Source: an uncultured Muribaculaceae bacterium
Lineage (GTDB): Bacteria; Bacteroidota; Bacteroidia; Bacteroidales; Muribaculaceae
Assembly: GCA_904502025.1 (NCBI GenBank)
Contig: CAJGDJ010000006.1
Location: 4,113 to 68,112, forward strand
Reading direction: 5' to 3'
DNA length: 64,000 nucleotides
The translations under genes and the position numbers were made by a program. The notes beneath the pieces were generated by a model. It did no database searches and was not told the origin of the DNA. It worked only from the letters and a program-made list of their open reading frames with translations. Shown here piece after piece: positions 1-8,724 of the stretch (position 1 is the first letter of the stretch; each line of letters starts with the position of its first letter).

Positions 1-165
1 TGACTGAGCAACAGCCAATAAATCAACAAATTCCTCCTTTGTTACCCAATGTCTTTTATCAACTATTTCTTTTTCAATAATAGAAATCATTGCCCAGCCT
101 CCACCAAAAGTAAAGGCACCAATCTTAAAAAAGACAATAAATAACTCTATCAATAAATTTTTCAT
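1..165 (-). CDS. Chromate transporter family protein, N-terminal part (cut by window start)
   Basis: Reading the minus strand from the ATG at 165 gives 55 codons that run off the window edge without a stop. The peptide has a hydrophobic first helix, then FKIGAFTFGGGWAM and an acidic-basic stretch ending LLAVAQS. This pattern is characteristic of the N-terminus of the chromate ion transporter (CHR) family, which are inner-membrane proteins. Many members are annotated as chromate transporters without proof of substrate. The gene is transcribed away from the lipoprotein gene at 301, so the 135-base gap between them is a divergent promoter region. Family assignment is fairly sure; substrate and total length cannot be judged. 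Confidence 0.8.
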   Translation of the reverse strand, partial: MKNLLIELFIVFFKIGAFTFGGGWAMISIIEKEIVDKRHWVTKEEFVDLLAVAQS

Positions 166-266
166 ATACTATAAAATAACAGCACAAAATTACATAAATA
201 AACTACATTAATTAATAAAATCTCCCAATTATATTTAGGCCTTTCATAAAATCCACAATTTTTCAC

Positions 267-274
267 TAACTTTG
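267..274 (+). promoter_or_regulatory. Bacteroidota -7 promoter element upstream of the META lipoprotein
   Basis: TAACTTTG matches the TAnnTTTG consensus and lies 26 bases before the ATG at 301. I see no good -33 TTTG at the usual distance. Confidence 0.5.
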
Positions 275-300
275 TTCTTATTTTCAATTTTATCAACGAT

Positions 301-1236
301 ATGAAACGTATGACAATTTATTCATTTATACTTTCAACAGTTCTTACAATATCAAGCTGTGGCATTTTTAATACTACCAACAATTCTTCTTCAATTTCCG
401 GTGAAAATTATCAAGAGGAAAGCATCACTAATAACACATCTCAACCCAAAGAAAAGAAGACTACAAAAAACAAAAAGAAAAAAGAGCAACATAGCGAATC
501 GAATAATTCAACACACGAAATGATTTTATCGTCAAGTATACTTAATGGCAAATGGGTTGTTTACTCAGCCAAAGATAAAACGACCGCCGGAGATGAACGC
601 CCTTATTTAATATTTGATGAAGCAACAAAGGCAATGTATGCCAACAATGGTTGCAATACGCTTAATGCAGAATATAAACTCAACAACTCTTATATCGAAT
701 TTTCAAATGTGTTATCAACACAACGATATTGCCATGATGCTCAATATGAACTGGAAATCAATGATGCCATTGCCAATGTAAAATATATCAAAATCAATGA
801 GAAAGGAAGCGAGTATTATCTAACTTTCTACAATTCTACCAATCAACCATTAATGGTTTTACGCAAGCCAAATCTCGAATTTATAAATGGCACGTGGAAA
901 ATAACTAAAGTAAACAGTACACATTGCAAGAACAAAAATTTTGAGTTGGCATTAGATCTCGAAGACCTAAAAGTTCATGGACGTGTGGGCTGCAATATCG
1001 TTAATGGTTCGCTACTTCTCGACGCAAGCAAACCTAATTCAATAATGTTTCTTGACCTGATTTCAACTATGATGTCATGTCCTGATTTGGCAATAGAGTC
1101 TGAAATCTTAATAGCACTTGAAAAAGCAGAATCCTACAAAAAAAGCAAGGACAGCAAAACTTTAACATTATATGATAAAGATAATAACGCTGTATTAGAG
1201 CTATTAAACACAACTGAAAAATATAGTCAGAAATAA
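301..1236 (+). CDS. Lipoprotein with two META (HslJ-like) domains
   Basis: This is a 311-residue predicted outer-membrane or periplasmic lipoprotein. The signal peptide ends in the lipobox ISSC, with Cys20 as the lipidated residue. A low-complexity Ser/Asn/Lys linker (about residues 24-75) precedes two META domains. The first (about 80-190) carries LNGKWVV and NNGCNTLNAEY. The second (about 193-300) carries INGTWKI, GRVGCNIVNGS and TMMSCP. META/HslJ domains occur in stress-related and motility-linked bacterial lipoproteins, but their molecular function is not established. The gene ends 6 bases before aroE and probably opens the aroE-yeiH-comEC transcription unit. No function beyond the domain name is claimed. 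Confidence 0.82.
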   Translation: MKRMTIYSFILSTVLTISSCGIFNTTNNSSSISGENYQEESITNNTSQPKEKKTTKNKKKKEQHSESNNSTHEMILSSSILNGKWVVYSAKDKTTAGDERPYLIFDEATKAMYANNGCNTLNAEYKLNNSYIEFSNVLSTQRYCHDAQYELEINDAIANVKYIKINEKGSEYYLTFYNSTNQPLMVLRKPNLEFINGTWKITKVNSTHCKNKNFELALDLEDLKVHGRVGCNIVNGSLLLDASKPNSIMFLDLISTMMSCPDLAIESEILIALEKAESYKKSKDSKTLTLYDKDNNAVLELLNTTEKYSQK

Positions 1237-1242
1237 AGATTT

Positions 1243-2001
1243 ATGACAACGCAACCAAAACATTTATATGGATTAATAGGATATCCATTAGGACATTCAT
1301 TCTCCGAGAATTTTTTTAATCAAAAATTTGATTCAGAAGGGATTGATGCAAAATACACCAATTTCGAAATCCCAAGCATTGACAAAATTAGAAATGTCAT
1401 TAATGAGAATCCCAACCTCAATGGGCTAAATGTTACTATTCCATACAAAGAACAAGTAATCCCATTTCTTGATGACATCGACCAAATGGCATCGGAAATA
1501 GGAGCAGTAAATGTCATTAAATTTATTCGAACAAAAAATGATGGGTTAAAACTCAAAGGATATAATTCTGATATTATCGGGTTTTGCGATTCATTAAAAC
1601 CCCTTCTAAAGCCCACTCATACCCATGCCTTAGTATTAGGAACAGGAGGTGCGGCTAAAGCCATCAGTTGTGGATTAAAAAATCTTGGTATTGAACCAAT
1701 ATACGTATCAAGGACAAAGAAAGATGGAATTATTACTTATGACGAGTTAACACCTCAAATAATGGACAAATATCGTGTAATTGTGAATACAAGTCCTGTT
1801 GGTATGTATCCTCACGTGGATAATTGTCCAAATATTCCATATGAATTGCTTACGCCCAACCATATCTGTTATGATTTAATATATAATCCTGATGTAACTT
1901 TATTTATGAAAAAATCACAACAATATGGTGCAATGGTTAAAAATGGGTTAGAAATGCTCTTGTTACAAGCTTTTGCTGCATGGGAAATTTGGGAGCAATA
2001 A
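1243..2001 (+). CDS. aroE: Shikimate dehydrogenase
   Basis: The protein (252 residues) should reduce 3-dehydroshikimate to shikimate with NADPH in the cytoplasmic aromatic amino acid pathway. The substrate-binding start GYPLGHSFS (residues 13-21), catalytic Lys69 in NVTIPYKE and Asp110 in GYNSD are all present. The Rossmann glycine motif LGTGGAAKA is at 132-140, and NTSPVGMYP follows. Length is slightly short for AroE (about 270), as in other Bacteroidota. It sits 6 bases after the lipoprotein gene and 20 bases before the YeiH-like gene, so it is likely in an operon. Confidence 0.95.
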   Translation: MTTQPKHLYGLIGYPLGHSFSENFFNQKFDSEGIDAKYTNFEIPSIDKIRNVINENPNLNGLNVTIPYKEQVIPFLDDIDQMASEIGAVNVIKFIRTKNDGLKLKGYNSDIIGFCDSLKPLLKPTHTHALVLGTGGAAKAISCGLKNLGIEPIYVSRTKKDGIITYDELTPQIMDKYRVIVNTSPVGMYPHVDNCPNIPYELLTPNHICYDLIYNPDVTLFMKKSQQYGAMVKNGLEMLLLQAFAAWEIWEQ

Positions 2002-2021
2002 TATAATTCACAAAATATACA

Positions 2022-2963
2022 ATGGCTAATAAAATAATATATTACTTATTAATTGCATTAGTTGTATTCCCATATGAAATAATAGGAACAACCAACATTA
2101 TCACTCCAGCATTTGCACTATTTATTGGATTAGTGTTTGCATTGCTATTCAAAAATCCAGACGCAAAATTCAACAAAAAAGCATCAAAATATCTACTCCA
2201 AGTATCGGTTGTTGGCTTAGGATTTGGGATGAATGTTTCTGAATCTATAAAATCAGGATGCGATGGCATGATTTTTACAATTGCATCAGTCTTTGGTGTA
2301 ATGATTTTAGGTGTATTAATTGGCTATTGGCTACACATCAATCGCAAGACATCTTATTTAATTGCATCAGGAACAGCTATTTGTGGTGGCAGTGCCATTG
2401 CTGCAGTAGGTCCTATTATAAAAGCCAATGAAAATGAAATGGCTGTATCTCTTGGTATTGTTTTTATTCTCAATGCAATTGCTCTTTTTATTTTTCCAAT
2501 TATTGGTAGATTCTTAAATTTAACAGAAATACAATTTGGCACCTGGGCTGCAATTGCAATTCACGACACATCTTCGGTTGTTGGTGCCGGCGAAGCATAC
2601 GGTCCATTGGCACTACAAACCGCAACCTTAGTGAAATTAACTCGAGCATTATGGATTATTCCTCTTGCCATAGTTACAATGTTTATATTTCGAGATAAAA
2701 GACGTAAGATATCTATTCCTTGGTTTATATTTTTGTTTATTATTGCAATGATAATAAACACATATTGCAAATTACCCCAACAAATAACAACAACTCTTTT
2801 GGTGTTAGCAAAAAAAGGCCTTATATTAACTTTATTTTTAATTGGAGCTAGTTTATCATTATCCTCGATCAAACAAGTTGGAATCAAACCACTTATATTA
2901 GCTATTACATTATGGATAATAATTGGGGTGAGCAGTTTATTTGTTGTAATTGCAACAATATAA
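2022..2963 (+). CDS. YeiH/UPF0324 family membrane protein (putative sulfate exporter)
   Basis: This 313-residue protein consists of about ten hydrophobic segments. Conserved patches typical of the UPF0324 (Cons_hypoth698) family are visible: VVGLGFGMN near residue 68, TAICGGSAIAAVGPI near 123, and IAIHDTSSVVGAGEAYG followed by LVKLTRALWIIP. The family is usually annotated as putative sulfate exporters; E. coli YeiH is the reference member and direct transport evidence is thin. The gene lies 20 bases after aroE and only 3 bases before comEC, so translation with its neighbours is likely coupled. Family is certain; substrate is not. Confidence 0.88.
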   Translation: MANKIIYYLLIALVVFPYEIIGTTNIITPAFALFIGLVFALLFKNPDAKFNKKASKYLLQVSVVGLGFGMNVSESIKSGCDGMIFTIASVFGVMILGVLIGYWLHINRKTSYLIASGTAICGGSAIAAVGPIIKANENEMAVSLGIVFILNAIALFIFPIIGRFLNLTEIQFGTWAAIAIHDTSSVVGAGEAYGPLALQTATLVKLTRALWIIPLAIVTMFIFRDKRRKISIPWFIFLFIIAMIINTYCKLPQQITTTLLVLAKKGLILTLFLIGASLSLSSIKQVGIKPLILAITLWIIIGVSSLFVVIATI

Positions 2964-2966
2964 AAC

Positions 2967-5009
2967 ATGAGAGAATGCGACACTAAAATTCCATTTTCTA
3001 TTACCCCTCTATTACCGATATTAGTTGGCATCATACTTGGGGTTGTTATAGGATTCAATCTCGAATTTTGGTGGATTGTATTTGCTATTGTCGGCATAGT
3101 ACTTACCTATTTTTCGAAACAAAAAACAACTACTCTCATTTTTATTTCAGTTGTATTGGGTTGGGTCAATGTATCATTTCAATCTCCTAATTTAATTGAT
3201 GATTCACATCTTAATAAGACTATGACATTTAGTGGAGTAGCATCTTCAATTAAAACCTCTGATGAAATTAGAAGCATTATCCTCGACATCGACACCTATA
3301 TTGAATCCAATTCAATAAATACAATTTCTCCAATAAAAAGCGTAGTATATATCCCATCCCTTAATCCAATAATTGAACATGGCGACCGAGTAACTTTTAT
3401 TGGGACTCTGTCAAAAATAAACGATAATCGCGACCTTCCCGATGAATTTAATATTGCAAAATATTATTCCCATAAAGGAATATATACATCATCGTTTGTT
3501 CAACCCGAAAAAATTCACGTATGTACATCAACTAAAAGTATATATTATAAAATTCAAAACTTCAAGGATAATATTACTCATCTCATTGCTTCTCTTCCTA
3601 TTTCTTCCGGTTGTATCGAATTTCTAAATACAACAATAACAGGCGACACTTCAATGTTGACCGATGAGCAACGATTAAAATATTCAACGTCGGGATTAGC
3701 TCATATTTTAGCATTAAGTGGTCTTCATATCGGCATCATATCATTATTTATTCTATTAATTTTGTTCCCTATTGATATTTTTGGGTGGCGAAAAACTCGA
3801 TATATCATAACAATCCTATTACTTTGGTTATATGCTATTATCACCGGATTATCCCCATCGGTTACTCGCTCTGTCATAATGGCTACAACTTTTCTTATAG
3901 CACAAATAATTCAACGACACCACAGCCCATATAATTCATTATGCCTTGCCGCAATAATTATTTTGATTTTCGACCCCTACTCTATATTTGACATCGGGTT
4001 TCAGCTGTCATTTATTGCAGTAGTAACAATTCTTATTTTTGCAGATAAAATCAATCCTATTGCTCGCAAAAACAAAATATTATATTCAATATGCTCTATC
4101 TGTTGCATATCTATTGCCGCTATGATTGGCACCGGTATAGTTTCGGCATATTACTTTCACAGCCTTCCATTATATTTCCTATTCGCAAATATTATAAGTT
4201 CATATATACTGCCACTAATTATTATTGGTGGAGTTATAGCCATTATTTCGACATTATTTGGCATTGAACCGAATCTGTTATGTTATATAATAGATTTCTT
4301 ATACAGCATAATTAATAATATTACCGATGTTATAACATCATTACCAGGGGCTGGTATTGGTAACATTTATTTTAGTTCATGGATATTTATTCCTTATTTT
4401 ATATCTATAATCTGTTTAGGATTAGCACTATATTTCAAAAAACGTTTTTGGTATTATAACACAGGAATTTTTATTTTCATTACAATAACTTTATGCTTCT
4501 TATGCAAGCCCAAACATTGCAAAACTGAATACTTTATTCCTCGCGACACATATTACACTAATTTAATTATTCGCGATTCAACAACTTTATACCTTATAAG
4601 CACCGCTCGTGGAGGGTATTTTGAACAGTCATACAATAATTGTCTAACAAAATATAACGATTATATGGGCAAGAGAGGTGTTGATTCTTTTATTATTATT
4701 CCTCAACAATTCAATAGCAATTGTATTCATCGCAATTACTCATCAATCATTATCGGGACTGATGAGTTTGCTATAATCAATAACAACAAACTTGACTACA
4801 TAAAACGTCAACCTAAATACGCTTTGGTATGTAATGGTTTTAAGGGAAATATACTTGACGTATCCAATATCGTAAATCCCGATACAATAATCTTATCTAA
4901 TGATTTACATAAAAAACGTCATCTGAGATATATTGACTCATGTGTAAAACATAATATACCACACATATCTCTTCGTGAAAAAGGATTTCACAAAGTTGTT
5001 CAAAATTAA
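2967..5009 (+). CDS. ComEC/Rec2-family membrane protein, short form
   Basis: The 680-residue polytopic protein has an N-terminal membrane pair followed by a soluble OB-like DUF4131 region (about 60-190). The ComEC competence domain then begins with STSGLAHILALSGLHIGI, the family signature, and ends near residue 500. ComEC forms the channel that takes single-stranded DNA across the inner membrane during natural transformation. The C-terminal 170 residues lack the HxHxDH metal-binding pattern of the metallo-beta-lactamase domain seen in many ComEC proteins. It starts 3 bases after the YeiH-like gene. Whether the organism is competent cannot be told. Confidence 0.88.
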   Translation: MRECDTKIPFSITPLLPILVGIILGVVIGFNLEFWWIVFAIVGIVLTYFSKQKTTTLIFISVVLGWVNVSFQSPNLIDDSHLNKTMTFSGVASSIKTSDEIRSIILDIDTYIESNSINTISPIKSVVYIPSLNPIIEHGDRVTFIGTLSKINDNRDLPDEFNIAKYYSHKGIYTSSFVQPEKIHVCTSTKSIYYKIQNFKDNITHLIASLPISSGCIEFLNTTITGDTSMLTDEQRLKYSTSGLAHILALSGLHIGIISLFILLILFPIDIFGWRKTRYIITILLLWLYAIITGLSPSVTRSVIMATTFLIAQIIQRHHSPYNSLCLAAIIILIFDPYSIFDIGFQLSFIAVVTILIFADKINPIARKNKILYSICSICCISIAAMIGTGIVSAYYFHSLPLYFLFANIISSYILPLIIIGGVIAIISTLFGIEPNLLCYIIDFLYSIINNITDVITSLPGAGIGNIYFSSWIFIPYFISIICLGLALYFKKRFWYYNTGIFIFITITLCFLCKPKHCKTEYFIPRDTYYTNLIIRDSTTLYLISTARGGYFEQSYNNCLTKYNDYMGKRGVDSFIIIPQQFNSNCIHRNYSSIIIGTDEFAIINNNKLDYIKRQPKYALVCNGFKGNILDVSNIVNPDTIILSNDLHKKRHLRYIDSCVKHNIPHISLREKGFHKVVQN

Positions 5010-5026
5010 TCAACTGAAAAATACTC

Positions 5027-5410
5027 CTAACTAATTAACTCCTTATATCCTCGTATAAAAAAGGGATATGAGAAGTCTGCTTGACGAACAATCTCATCAT
5101 TCCACACTACTATATCTAAATCAATGGGCACTGAGCCTTTTAGTTTTGATTTAGGAGTGCGTCCACATTGTTTTTCCCACTCTTTAAGTGATTTCGCAAC
5201 GTCTTCGATTGTATGTTCAGTTTGAATCATTGCAACAGCATTCAAGTATGGAGCATCTTTACCATTTAGAGCTTCACTTTCGTATATATTTGACACCGTT
5301 ACAGTCTCAAACTTTGATTTCAAATGAAGTATAGCCTCATTCATTTGAAAGTGTCGATCTTGACTATTACTCCCTATACTTATAATAACACGACTCATAA
5401 ACTTAAACAT
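5027..5410 (-). CDS. folK: 2-amino-4-hydroxy-6-hydroxymethyldihydropteridine diphosphokinase (HPPK)
   Basis: This enzyme transfers pyrophosphate from ATP to 6-hydroxymethyl-dihydropterin in folate synthesis. Evidence is the start IISIGSNS, the segment YLNAVAMIQTE and the magnesium-binding PIDLDIVVWN (two Asp residues), as in FolK. At 127 residues it is shorter than E. coli FolK (about 160), mainly because the C-terminal segment is trimmed. The first in-frame ATG (5410) overlaps the end of tex by 8 bases. A second ATG at 5398 gives the more usual start MSRVIISIGSN and may be the true one. It is the last gene of the acyltransferase-metallophosphoesterase-tex unit. Confidence 0.85.
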   Translation of the reverse strand: MFKFMSRVIISIGSNSQDRHFQMNEAILHLKSKFETVTVSNIYESEALNGKDAPYLNAVAMIQTEHTIEDVAKSLKEWEKQCGRTPKSKLKGSVPIDLDIVVWNDEIVRQADFSYPFFIRGYKELIS

Positions 5411-7532
5411 TTTTCATAGTTAAGGAGATGCGTTTACGCGATAAATCTACATCAAGCACTTTTACTTTCACATGTTGATGTATTGATACGACCTCTGATG
5501 GCGAAGAAATATAGTGCTCACACAATTGTGATATATGCACCAACCCACTTTCTTTAAGTCCAATATCAACAAAAACGCCAAAATCAGTGAGATTATTTAC
5601 TATACCATTCAACACCATTCCCGGTTTAACATCTTCAATTGTTTTTATTGAGTCATCAAAAGCCATAACCTTAATAGAAGACCGAGGGTCACGTCCGGGC
5701 TTTTCAAGTTCCAACATTATATCGTTCAACGTTGGCAATCCGACTCTATCATCTACATATTTCGACAAGTCAATACTTTTCTGAAGTTTTTTATCAGCGA
5801 TTAATTGAGGAATCGTACATTTCAAATCAGTAGCCATTTGCGATATTAAATAATAACTTTCGGGGTGAACAGCTGTATTGTCCAATTCACATTCGGCTCC
5901 GGGTATTCTCAAAAAACCAGCACACAATTGAAATGATTTAGCACCCATACGTGGCACATTCATTAATTCTTGTCGAGACTTGAAATCGCCGTACTCTTTA
6001 CGATATTTCACTATATTAGATGCCAATAACGGCCCAACACCCGAAACATACGATAACAATTGAATTGATGCGGTATTAAGATTTACACCTACAGAGTTCA
6101 CACAACTTTCAACTGTATAATCGAGTGCATCTTTTAGTTTGGTTTGATCTACATCGTGCTGATATTGCCCTACTCCTATCGATTTTGGGTCAATCTTAAC
6201 TAATTCAGACAATGGGTCAATTAATCTACGACCAATCGAAACAGCTCCTCTTACTGTTACGTCTTTATCGGGAAACTCTTCTCGGGCAACTTTTGATGCC
6301 GAATAGATTGATGCACCACTTTCATTTACAACAAAGACTTGCACTTTGTGAGGAAAATGAATATTTTGCAAAAAACGTTCAGTTTCGCGACTTGCAGTAC
6401 CGTTTCCTACTGCTATTGCATCAATTTTATATGCTTCAACTAAATAACTTATCTTTCTCGCTGCTCCCTTTATATCGCACTTTGGTTGGCATGGATATAT
6501 AACATCATTATGTAGCAAATTCCCTTGCTCATCTAGACACACAACTTTACAACCTGTTCGATAGCCAGGATCAATACCCAAAACCCTCTTTCGCCCTAAT
6601 GGAGGAGACAATAATAACTGTCGTAAATTTTCAGCAAATGTTTCAATTGCTTTATCATCTGCTTTAATTTTTGCAATCGCATAGATTTCATTTTCAATTG
6701 AAGGACGCAACAATCGTTTGTAACCATCTTTAATAGCAATCTCAACTAATTGTGCTGATTGAACAGTTGCCGTCTTCTTCACAAATACACGTTTTAATCG
6801 CTCCAAAACTTCGTCATCATTAACTGACAATGCAACCTTTAATACTCCTTCTTCTTCGCCTCGTTTTATTGCCAGATAGCGATGTGATGAACATTTATTT
6901 AATGGCTGAGAATATTCCTTATAGTTATAATAATTCTCAGCAACTGATTCTTTACCTTTTACTATATGAGAAGAAATAACAGCCGAGCGATTATATATTA
7001 TTCTAACTATTTGGCGTGCTATCTCACTTTCACTAACCCATTCGGCAATAATATCCAAAGCTCCAGATATTGCATCATCAATTGACGCCACTTCTTCTAC
7101 AACATAGCGTTGTGCTCGCATCTCAATATCAGAATATGATTGCGACATTATATATTTTGCCAGTGGCTCCAATCCACGCTCTCGAGCAATAGATGCTTTT
7201 GTGCGTCTTTTAGGCTTAAATGGTAAAAACAAATCCTCTAAAATAGAAGCATCAAACGTTTCTTCTATTTTAGATTTTAATTCAGGAGTTAATGCGTTAG
7301 AGGCTTTTATTGTATCAAGAATATATTCTTTGCGTTTTACCAATTCTTTTAATTCATTATGACGTAATTGAATATCTCGAATTGCAACTTCGTCGAGAGA
7401 GCCAGTTACTTCTTTTCTGTAACGACTAATAAATGGAATCGTAGCTCCCTCCTCTAATAATTTAATAGTAGAACCTACCGACTTGATTGAGACATTTAGC
7501 TCTTTTGATATTATAGATTCAAAGCTGACCAT
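5403..7532 (-). CDS. tex: Tex family RNA-binding transcription accessory protein
   Basis: The 709-residue protein has the full Tex architecture. There is an N-terminal helical region with FISRYRKEVTGSLDEV, then a YqgF/RNase H-like domain beginning GIDPGYRTGCKV. Helix-hairpin-helix motifs follow (NLNTASIQLLSYVSGVGP, LMNVPRMGAKSF), and an S1 RNA-binding domain sits at the end (GMVLNGIVNNLTDFGVFVDIG). Tex is a conserved cytoplasmic nucleic-acid-binding protein affecting transcription, related to eukaryotic Spt6. It starts 6 bases after the metallophosphoesterase stop, so the genes are likely co-transcribed. Confidence 0.95.
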   Translation of the reverse strand: MVSFESIISKELNVSIKSVGSTIKLLEEGATIPFISRYRKEVTGSLDEVAIRDIQLRHNELKELVKRKEYILDTIKASNALTPELKSKIEETFDASILEDLFLPFKPKRRTKASIARERGLEPLAKYIMSQSYSDIEMRAQRYVVEEVASIDDAISGALDIIAEWVSESEIARQIVRIIYNRSAVISSHIVKGKESVAENYYNYKEYSQPLNKCSSHRYLAIKRGEEEGVLKVALSVNDDEVLERLKRVFVKKTATVQSAQLVEIAIKDGYKRLLRPSIENEIYAIAKIKADDKAIETFAENLRQLLLSPPLGRKRVLGIDPGYRTGCKVVCLDEQGNLLHNDVIYPCQPKCDIKGAARKISYLVEAYKIDAIAVGNGTASRETERFLQNIHFPHKVQVFVVNESGASIYSASKVAREEFPDKDVTVRGAVSIGRRLIDPLSELVKIDPKSIGVGQYQHDVDQTKLKDALDYTVESCVNSVGVNLNTASIQLLSYVSGVGPLLASNIVKYRKEYGDFKSRQELMNVPRMGAKSFQLCAGFLRIPGAECELDNTAVHPESYYLISQMATDLKCTIPQLIADKKLQKSIDLSKYVDDRVGLPTLNDIMLELEKPGRDPRSSIKVMAFDDSIKTIEDVKPGMVLNGIVNNLTDFGVFVDIGLKESGLVHISQLCEHYISSPSEVVSIHQHVKVKVLDVDLSRKRISLTMKNV

Positions 7533-7538
7533 AAAATT

Positions 7539-8723
7539 TTATTTATTAGCTCTCAACGTGAGAATCGTAATCTCAGGTGTTGCACCTATACGCATAGGCA
7601 TAGCAACCGTACCAACCCCGGTATTTACATACAACTTTTGTTGTAAACTATCAATATATAGTCCACCCCAATGTTTATATCGGAACACCGCCGGAGAAAT
7701 GCCGAATAATTCCATCTGCATTGCATGAGTGTGTCCCGACAGCGTCAATGCAATATTTATTTCTTTATCATCTTTAATTTGTTGGTCCCAATGAGCAGGA
7801 TTATGCGAAAGTAATATCTTAGTAATAGACCTATCTATCAACGAATCTGCCTTTTCCAACGAGCCATAATTCTTAAATGGAGGATCTCCTAAATTTTCAA
7901 CACCTATCACTGCAATTGAATCTTTATCACGAAATATTGTAATATATTCATTTAACAACAATCGCCAGTTCATTTGCTTTTGCAAATCATACATCAGTTG
8001 CATATTAGCTTGTTTTGCTGAATCCGACTCCCAATCACTATAATCGCCATAATCGTGGTTCCCTAATACAGAGAATACTCCATCTTTCGTCTTGATTCTT
8101 GACAATGTTTTTACAAATGGTAGCAATTCGGCAGAGTTCCGATTCACAATATCACCGGTAAACACTACCGCATCAACATTTAGCAAATTTAATCTCTCAA
8201 CTAATTTTGCTACAAAAGTTGTATCCTTATTATATGATCCAACATGTAAATCTGATATTTGAGCAATTCTATAACCATCAAAAGCTTTGGGCAATGCTAT
8301 AATTTCAACATCAACATATTTTTCTTCAATATTATTTCTATTGTAAACGCCCCACCACATTGATATAAATGCGATTATAGCAACAATTATTCCTAATCTT
8401 GAAATATATTTCCAACGTTTACGTCGGAATAGCAGAGGAATTTTGGCAATAAGGTCAATTATTATATACACATATTTGGGTAAATAAATGCTGAAATAGG
8501 AAACTAATCCATACATTATAAAATATAATGTATCATCAGAGCCAGTGCGACGAGGCAAACTTATTATCCCAACAATGGCAATTGCAACAATAATTGAGAA
8601 CAAAGCGTAACTCTTTGCCCATATCTTATTTTTACCCTTATATTTGATTAGTTTATATAAATAATAATCTACTACTCCATTAAGTAGTAGAAATATTATC
8701 ATCAACAAAATAGGCAATCTCAT
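7539..8723 (-). CDS. Membrane-anchored metallophosphoesterase (YkuE-like)
   Basis: Three or four hydrophobic segments fill the first 135 residues; a calcineurin-type phosphoesterase domain follows (about 150-390). All metal-ligand motifs are visible: ISDLHVGS, FTGDIVN, LGNHDYGD, LSHNP and LSGHTHAMQ. Related proteins such as YkuE and LpxG-like enzymes hydrolyse phosphomonoesters or phosphodiesters at the membrane; the substrate here is unknown. The gene begins one base after the acyltransferase stop, so both are almost certainly co-translated. A role in phospholipid or lipid A precursor metabolism is an inference from that pairing. Confidence 0.88.
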   Translation of the reverse strand: MRLPILLMIIFLLLNGVVDYYLYKLIKYKGKNKIWAKSYALFSIIVAIAIVGIISLPRRTGSDDTLYFIMYGLVSYFSIYLPKYVYIIIDLIAKIPLLFRRKRWKYISRLGIIVAIIAFISMWWGVYNRNNIEEKYVDVEIIALPKAFDGYRIAQISDLHVGSYNKDTTFVAKLVERLNLLNVDAVVFTGDIVNRNSAELLPFVKTLSRIKTKDGVFSVLGNHDYGDYSDWESDSAKQANMQLMYDLQKQMNWRLLLNEYITIFRDKDSIAVIGVENLGDPPFKNYGSLEKADSLIDRSITKILLSHNPAHWDQQIKDDKEINIALTLSGHTHAMQMELFGISPAVFRYKHWGGLYIDSLQQKLYVNTGVGTVAMPMRIGATPEITILTLRANK

Positions 8724-8724
8724 T

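Noticed and set aside
5027..5410. Truncated or broken folK
   Set aside because: The short C-terminus initially looked like a truncation, but the catalytic Asp pair and a plausible end are present, consistent with a short Bacteroidota form.
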